Positions 59,346 through 64,000 of a stretch of DNA of 64,000 nucleotides are shown here, piece after piece. The notes under the pieces are model-generated. The model made no database searches. It was not told the origin of the DNA and saw nothing but the letters and a program-made list of their open reading frames with translations. Each line of letters opens with the position of its first letter. Position 1 is the stretch's first letter. Made by a program: the position numbers and the translations under genes. Source of the stretch: Syngnathus acus (Eukaryota; Chordata; Actinopteri; Syngnathiformes; Syngnathidae); the NCBI RefSeq assembly GCF_901709675.1, contig NC_051095.1:22414456-22478455 (forward strand), given 5' to 3'.

Positions 59346-60827
59346 CTGAAGACAAGAAAACAAGACACAAAATGACCTCTTAGCATATTTATGTGCATTC
59401 AATGCTCATCGCTCAAGCATAAGAAGGCATGGCCCAGGTGGTGGCGGTCGCTAAATGGCACAAGGTATCTTGAAAATGCCTTTTTATGCGGTCTGAGGAT
59501 CAGAAAAGGAAGACATTTTGACATTATCATATTCGGGAAGAAAAAAAGAAAGGAAAGAAAGGCCTTGTGGGAAAGGCATGGACTGGACACTGCGAACTAC
59601 TAATGAGATTTTTGGAACTTGGGTCACATATGTGAAATCCTTGGTTCAATTCCTCCCTCCAATCTACTCTTCCCACCATATGAATATGAACAATGAACTG
59701 ATTGCGTTTCCAGTTCAGCTCGCTCCATTTCAAGGTCACCTTCATATGTTTTTTTATTTTTGCTAAATTCTTTTGCTTTGCTTCTGTTCACACAACGTAT
59801 ATTGCTGGGGCTTCACATATGACGGCTGTGGAGAATCTTTGTTGTTCCTCTCGCCCGTTCTCATTGCCCCAGTGGGGTCAAGGCTCAGAGAGAGGATAAA
59901 AGAGGAATCTAAACCGTCATCCCTTTGCTCATATTACCCATTATCCTCTGCTATTGCTGCACCTGCTCACACAGTGTACAGACCCTTCTGCATTCCCACT
60001 TTCCATTTTATTCTTTACCCATTCCGCATGCTATTATTTTTCTGAAAGCTTCGAGCATCTTTTATTATGCATCGTTCCATTCTCCTATAAAATCCCTTTC
60101 TTCCAACTTTTTTCAGACGTACATTGCGGTGACTGACAAGGGACATTGTAGACACGAAAAAAAATGAAACAGGACTTGAAGAAAGTTTTTCAAAAGGCCC
60201 AGTAAGGACTTAGTTACACCTTTGTGACATTTCTTACAATGTGGGTTCACACATACGGGAGGTGAGGCGTTACCACGGACTCAGCTGATGTGACTGATGA
60301 GAGGAGGTGAAGTCAATCCAGCCTCAAAGATGACTGAAAACAGACATGTTCAGTCAGGATTGCTTGTGTGTGAGCTTGTGTAGTTAGGAAACAATCCATG
60401 TGATTTCCATAAAATATAAAACTGCTTATGATCTAAATTCAATAGCTATGCAACGACTCTCGGCTTTTCATGGTTGTACATAGTCACACAAGCATTTGGG
60501 AAAATGACAGAATTGAATATATAGTGTCACTAATGAAATTGATCTGTAGACTCATTTCATTTGTCTGTGTGTGCTGTGTCTCATAAATCTGGTGACTGAC
60601 AAAAAATCTTTGATCTCTAAAGTTTAAACAATGGGGTTTTCTTTTTTTGTTTTTTTCCCTGTCTTATACCACATAAGGATGCCAGTTCGAGTATGACTAG
60701 GAGGGAAAGTTTAACTATAGAACTACATATGGACTTAATTGTAACGTAAGAAATTTGTTCACACATCTTAGTTGTTTCTTTACAATATAAAATGGCTTTG
60801 CAGCAAAAGAAGAGAGACTGGAATGTA

Positions 60828-60997
60828 CCGTAATTTTCGGACTATAAGTCGCGGTTTTTTTTCATAGTTTGGGTGGGGGGGCGACTTATACTCAGGAGCG
60901 ACTTATATACATATATATGGGTTTTTTTCACTTTTTTGGGCATTTTATGGCTGGTGCGACTTATACTCCGGTGCGACTTATAGTCCGAAAATTACGG
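60828..60997. mobile_element. 170-bp TA-flanked MITE
   Basis: Ends CCGTAATTTTCGGACTATAA and its complement with TA at 60826-60827 and 60998-60999. Internal GCGACTTATA repeats. The ends resemble those of the pogo-like element at 52129-53887, so a common transposase source is likely. Confidence 0.85.
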
Positions 60998-61216
60998 TAC
61001 AGTGGAATGAGAACTGTCCTTCGTCGTCAAGGGAAATTATACAACCTTCCAAGGACTATATCACATTATATAGTATAATATATCATATTATACTATAGTA
61101 TTATAATCACTGCATTTGACACTGGCCAAAGTACATTTTAAATTTGGACTAAAATGTATTCAATAATTCTGCTCAAACTTCTTGTCCAGTAGTACAATGG
61201 TAAATGCTAAACTGAC

Positions 61217-61443
61217 TGTACTTATGTAGCGCTTTATCTACATCGCATGCTGCCTAAAGCACTTGACAATTCTTCACGTTCACACAAATGGGAGGCTGCT
61301 GACATGCAAGGTGCTGCCAAGTCCACTGGGAGCAACTTAGGGTTCAGTGTCTTGCTCAAGGACACGTCGACATGGTCACCAGGGTTGATGATCAAACCCA
61401 CAACCTTAGAGACCTTACAGCAGATGTCACCCCAGTGCGCATA
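61217..61443 (+). repeat. Dispersed teleost repeat
   Basis: Contains GGCTGCTGACATGCAAGGTG, GGGTTCAGTGTCTTGCTCAA and GGACACGTCGACATGG, a combination common in fish genomes. The class is not certain. A minus-strand frame across it is not a gene. Confidence 0.6.
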
Positions 61444-64000
61444 GTTCCCAGTTATAGTCGTTAAACCTACAAAAATAAAAGGTGCTCGATGCAACCAACG
61501 CTTCTGCTTAGTCATCCACATTGCTATAGGCTATCATTTCCTGGCTCACACAGAAACATGCTGGGTGAAAATCAAGAACGTATTAGAAAATGTATGATAA
61601 AATGACACTCATGATTCTTGCCAAATGTGGCTTCTTTCAAATTTTTTTAAATTATGAAATTACGTTTTAGGCAATTTAAAAAGTATATTTTATGTCATTA
61701 TAATTTCTGTACTGTGTACCTTATTCAAGGTGGCTGGGAGCGCCAGCCAATCCGAGTGAACTGTAGGCAAAGGCAGACTATACCCGTCTCCAGTCAATTA
61801 CACGACACACATAGTGAAAGTGACTTTAAATCCAAGCTGCCTGCACAGAAGCCAGGCATGTAAAAAAAATAGGTTTTCAGTGAATACAAATTATAGCATA
61901 TTGTGGCTGTCTGGTGGAAACTTCCCATGTCCAAATATTGTCAAATTCTTTTTTTAATTAATTTTTATACAGCTCAATACTGCTGGTGCATGCAAGTACC
62001 GGGAAACTGTCACCAATATTTAACATCTGGATCTTATTATCTCCTTTTACTCATCTTTTTTGACAAAATAAGTGAGAATACTAAAGTCAGATACATTTAA
62101 ATTATCTTGCTATGTTAAAATTGATCACTGAAGAAGGTTCCTTGTGAACCATGAAGGTAAGGCTCTGTTTATCTTTTTGATACATGGTGTTAGTCAACTG
62201 ACTGTTTTATGTTTTGCAATTTGCATTGATCATGGCTTCCTACCTTCAAGAATCAGTTTGTGAAGATGACGTAGAACAAGCCTTTGCTTTTGTGATGGAT
62301 TAGAAAGCATGGTGAGGGCTCGGCATGGCCGTGAATTTTGTAGTGCATGCCCTCTGCTGACTCTCCGTTTGTACTATTTTTATTAATCAATGCCATTTAT
62401 GGGTGGCAGAAACTCAATGAAGATGTTTTTGTTTTGTTTTTTAATTTCCTGAAAAGCTGTAATTTTTTAAATTAGCCTCCAAGGATTCTGCCTGACACTG
62501 ATGATCCATATTGTCGATGGTGCTATTGGCTTTCCAGCAAAAGCTATAACTCCCTTAAGTGCCCCCTTGATTCTGCTTATGCTTGTCTGTTATGTATAAA
62601 GCAATACCGCGTATGCTGCAAATTATGAATTTTGTTTGTCTGTTTTATGAACCATATTTTTAATAATGTCAAAGCATTTTTTACGGAATTGTTTCCCCTG
62701 ATCTACTTTCTGTCTGTAATGCTAGCTGTGTATGTATCAAAAATATGTCAGTGCTCCCTTTTTTCCCTGCTTGGCTTTACCTATTTTATTCAGACTAGGC
62801 AAGAAGGATGAGTTGTAATCCACCACTTTGACTGAATTTGATGACTGCTATTTAAAATATGCTTCGCTACACTCTACCGTGAGATCCCCTGCATCCTTTT
62901 GATGGCTTTGAGAACCGCTGTTTCGTAACAGCATGTCTATGCAACAGTCAGTGAAAACAGGTGATGTGCTCAGAGCATGACGATATTGTGTGGGAACAGC
63001 GTTCCACTTGCTATCAATTATTCATTCAGACTCTACTGTCTCTCTCCCTCTCATCATCACATGCCACTGATTGGTGGATTGGCATCCTGCTGGATTCTTT
63101 TTTTCCACTTCCATGGTCCCCTTTTTACCCGTCAAGTGAGTTTCGTGACAACAAGGAAAAACAGGCTGGAGACCAGAGGAAAGAAAACTCAACAGATCGA
63201 AGCTGAAAGAAGGCGCGCAAAAAAAAAACATGACTTTGACTTTATTCTCTAAAAATAACCCCCTCACGGTGACAAAGCCATCAATATTAATATGCGTGCG
63301 TAAGCTTACACAAACCCAAATCCAAGTGTACATCTGTACATGCACACGCGCATCAAGGTCAACTAACGTTCACCTTTGGTTGAACTCATTTTCACCAACA
63401 GTGACACTGCTGGCAGTGACTATAAACTAAATGCAACCGATATATGTTACAACAGGCACATTTTTTTGCATTCCATCAGAGACAATGCACAGTACGTACA
63501 TGTATGCATTTCCTTTGTTCTTTTAGACTTATAGCCGCTTGGTGTGAGATGGAAATATGTCTACAAGCCACACTAATTACGACTATGGAAGGAATGTGTC
63601 TAATGCACTCTGGGGAGGTAATTGACATTGATTTATGTTGCAGAGGACCACGGAGGGTTTCTATCATAGCAGGCAGCTGGCAATCACAGCTCTGTATCAT
63701 TAAGCTAGGTTATTTATATGTGGACGTGTGTGTGCTTGGATGTGTGTGAGCACTGTGAAATTGTCCTCGGTGGTCCAGCGTAGAAACGTCACACATAATT
63801 AGAGAATTCTGACAGAAGACCCCTCAGCTACACCCTTTTCCTCCTGCATGGCTAGAAGCACCAAGTAATGACTGCTACCCCGCTGTCCTCTAACGCATGC
63901 AACGCTCACACACACACAAGGAGCAGGCACACCGTGCCGGTTCCTCACACTCTGTCAGACATACATTTACGCGCAGGGACTCCTGCCCACGCACAAACAA

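Larger units (their letters stand above)
59346..64000 (-). other. tenm3 upstream intron, partial
   Basis: Sequence 5' of the transmembrane exon. It contains the MITE at 60828-60997 and a dispersed repeat at 61217-61443. I found no exon for the missing cytoplasmic tail, so the next upstream exon is probably beyond the window. Confidence 0.5.

Noticed and set aside
61234-61521. 95-codon minus-strand frame
   Set aside because: Lies over a dispersed fish repeat, so it is not treated as a gene or as an upstream tenm3 exon.

Overview
The window is animal nuclear DNA, most likely from a ray-finned (percomorph) fish. It holds one large intron-bearing gene with canonical GT-AG introns, many CA microsatellites and typical teleost mobile elements: an L2/Rex-like LINE, Tc1- and pogo-like DNA transposons, a tRNA-derived SINE with an ATGG tail, and MITEs. 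The species cannot be fixed from sequence alone.

The main gene lies on the minus strand from 59345 down to 9464. It is a teneurin, best matched to teneurin-3 (tenm3). I placed 32 coding exons; every junction is GT-AG and every phase fits. They encode about 2465 residues: end of the cytoplasmic tail, transmembrane helix, eight EGF repeats, Cys-rich/TTR-like and FN-plug region, NHL beta-propeller, YD shell, and the ABD/Tox-GHH C-terminus with the TCAP peptide. The first exons (start codon and most of the cytoplasmic tail) lie beyond base 64000. Two of the exons are in-frame microexons of 27 and 21 bp at the classic alternative-splice sites A (between EGF7 and EGF8) and B (in the beta-propeller). 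Both have notable repeats in the neighbouring introns: a long UG-repeat tract precedes the A exon, and a 913-bp transposon fills most of the intron before the B exon.

Downstream of the gene, bases 1-6290 hold a tandem array of about 175-bp units. Each unit carries a tRNA-Val gene or relic (anticodons CAC or AAC, some mutated) followed in most units by a T-run Pol III terminator. Sequence variants recur every sixth unit, so the array has a higher-order repeat of about 1047 bp. Nested insertions split it: a 5'-truncated LINE (about 2262-5990) entered the array, a solo LTR (2380-4124, TSD ATCTT) entered the LINE, a TA-flanked DNA transposon (2844-3681) entered the LTR, and a 300-bp MITE with hairpin ends (4514-4813) entered the LINE reverse-transcriptase frame. 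A tRNA-Asp-like copy is at 7015-7086.

The introns carry further elements: an LTR-like block with tandem repeats and a TATA box (about 27800-29850), a SINE (41049-41354), a hAT-like MITE (42666-42854), a Tc1-like remnant (45815-46190), a 1.76-kb pogo-like element (52129-53887), a LINE 3' end (54190-54405) and a 170-bp MITE (60828-60997). I found no second protein-coding gene.
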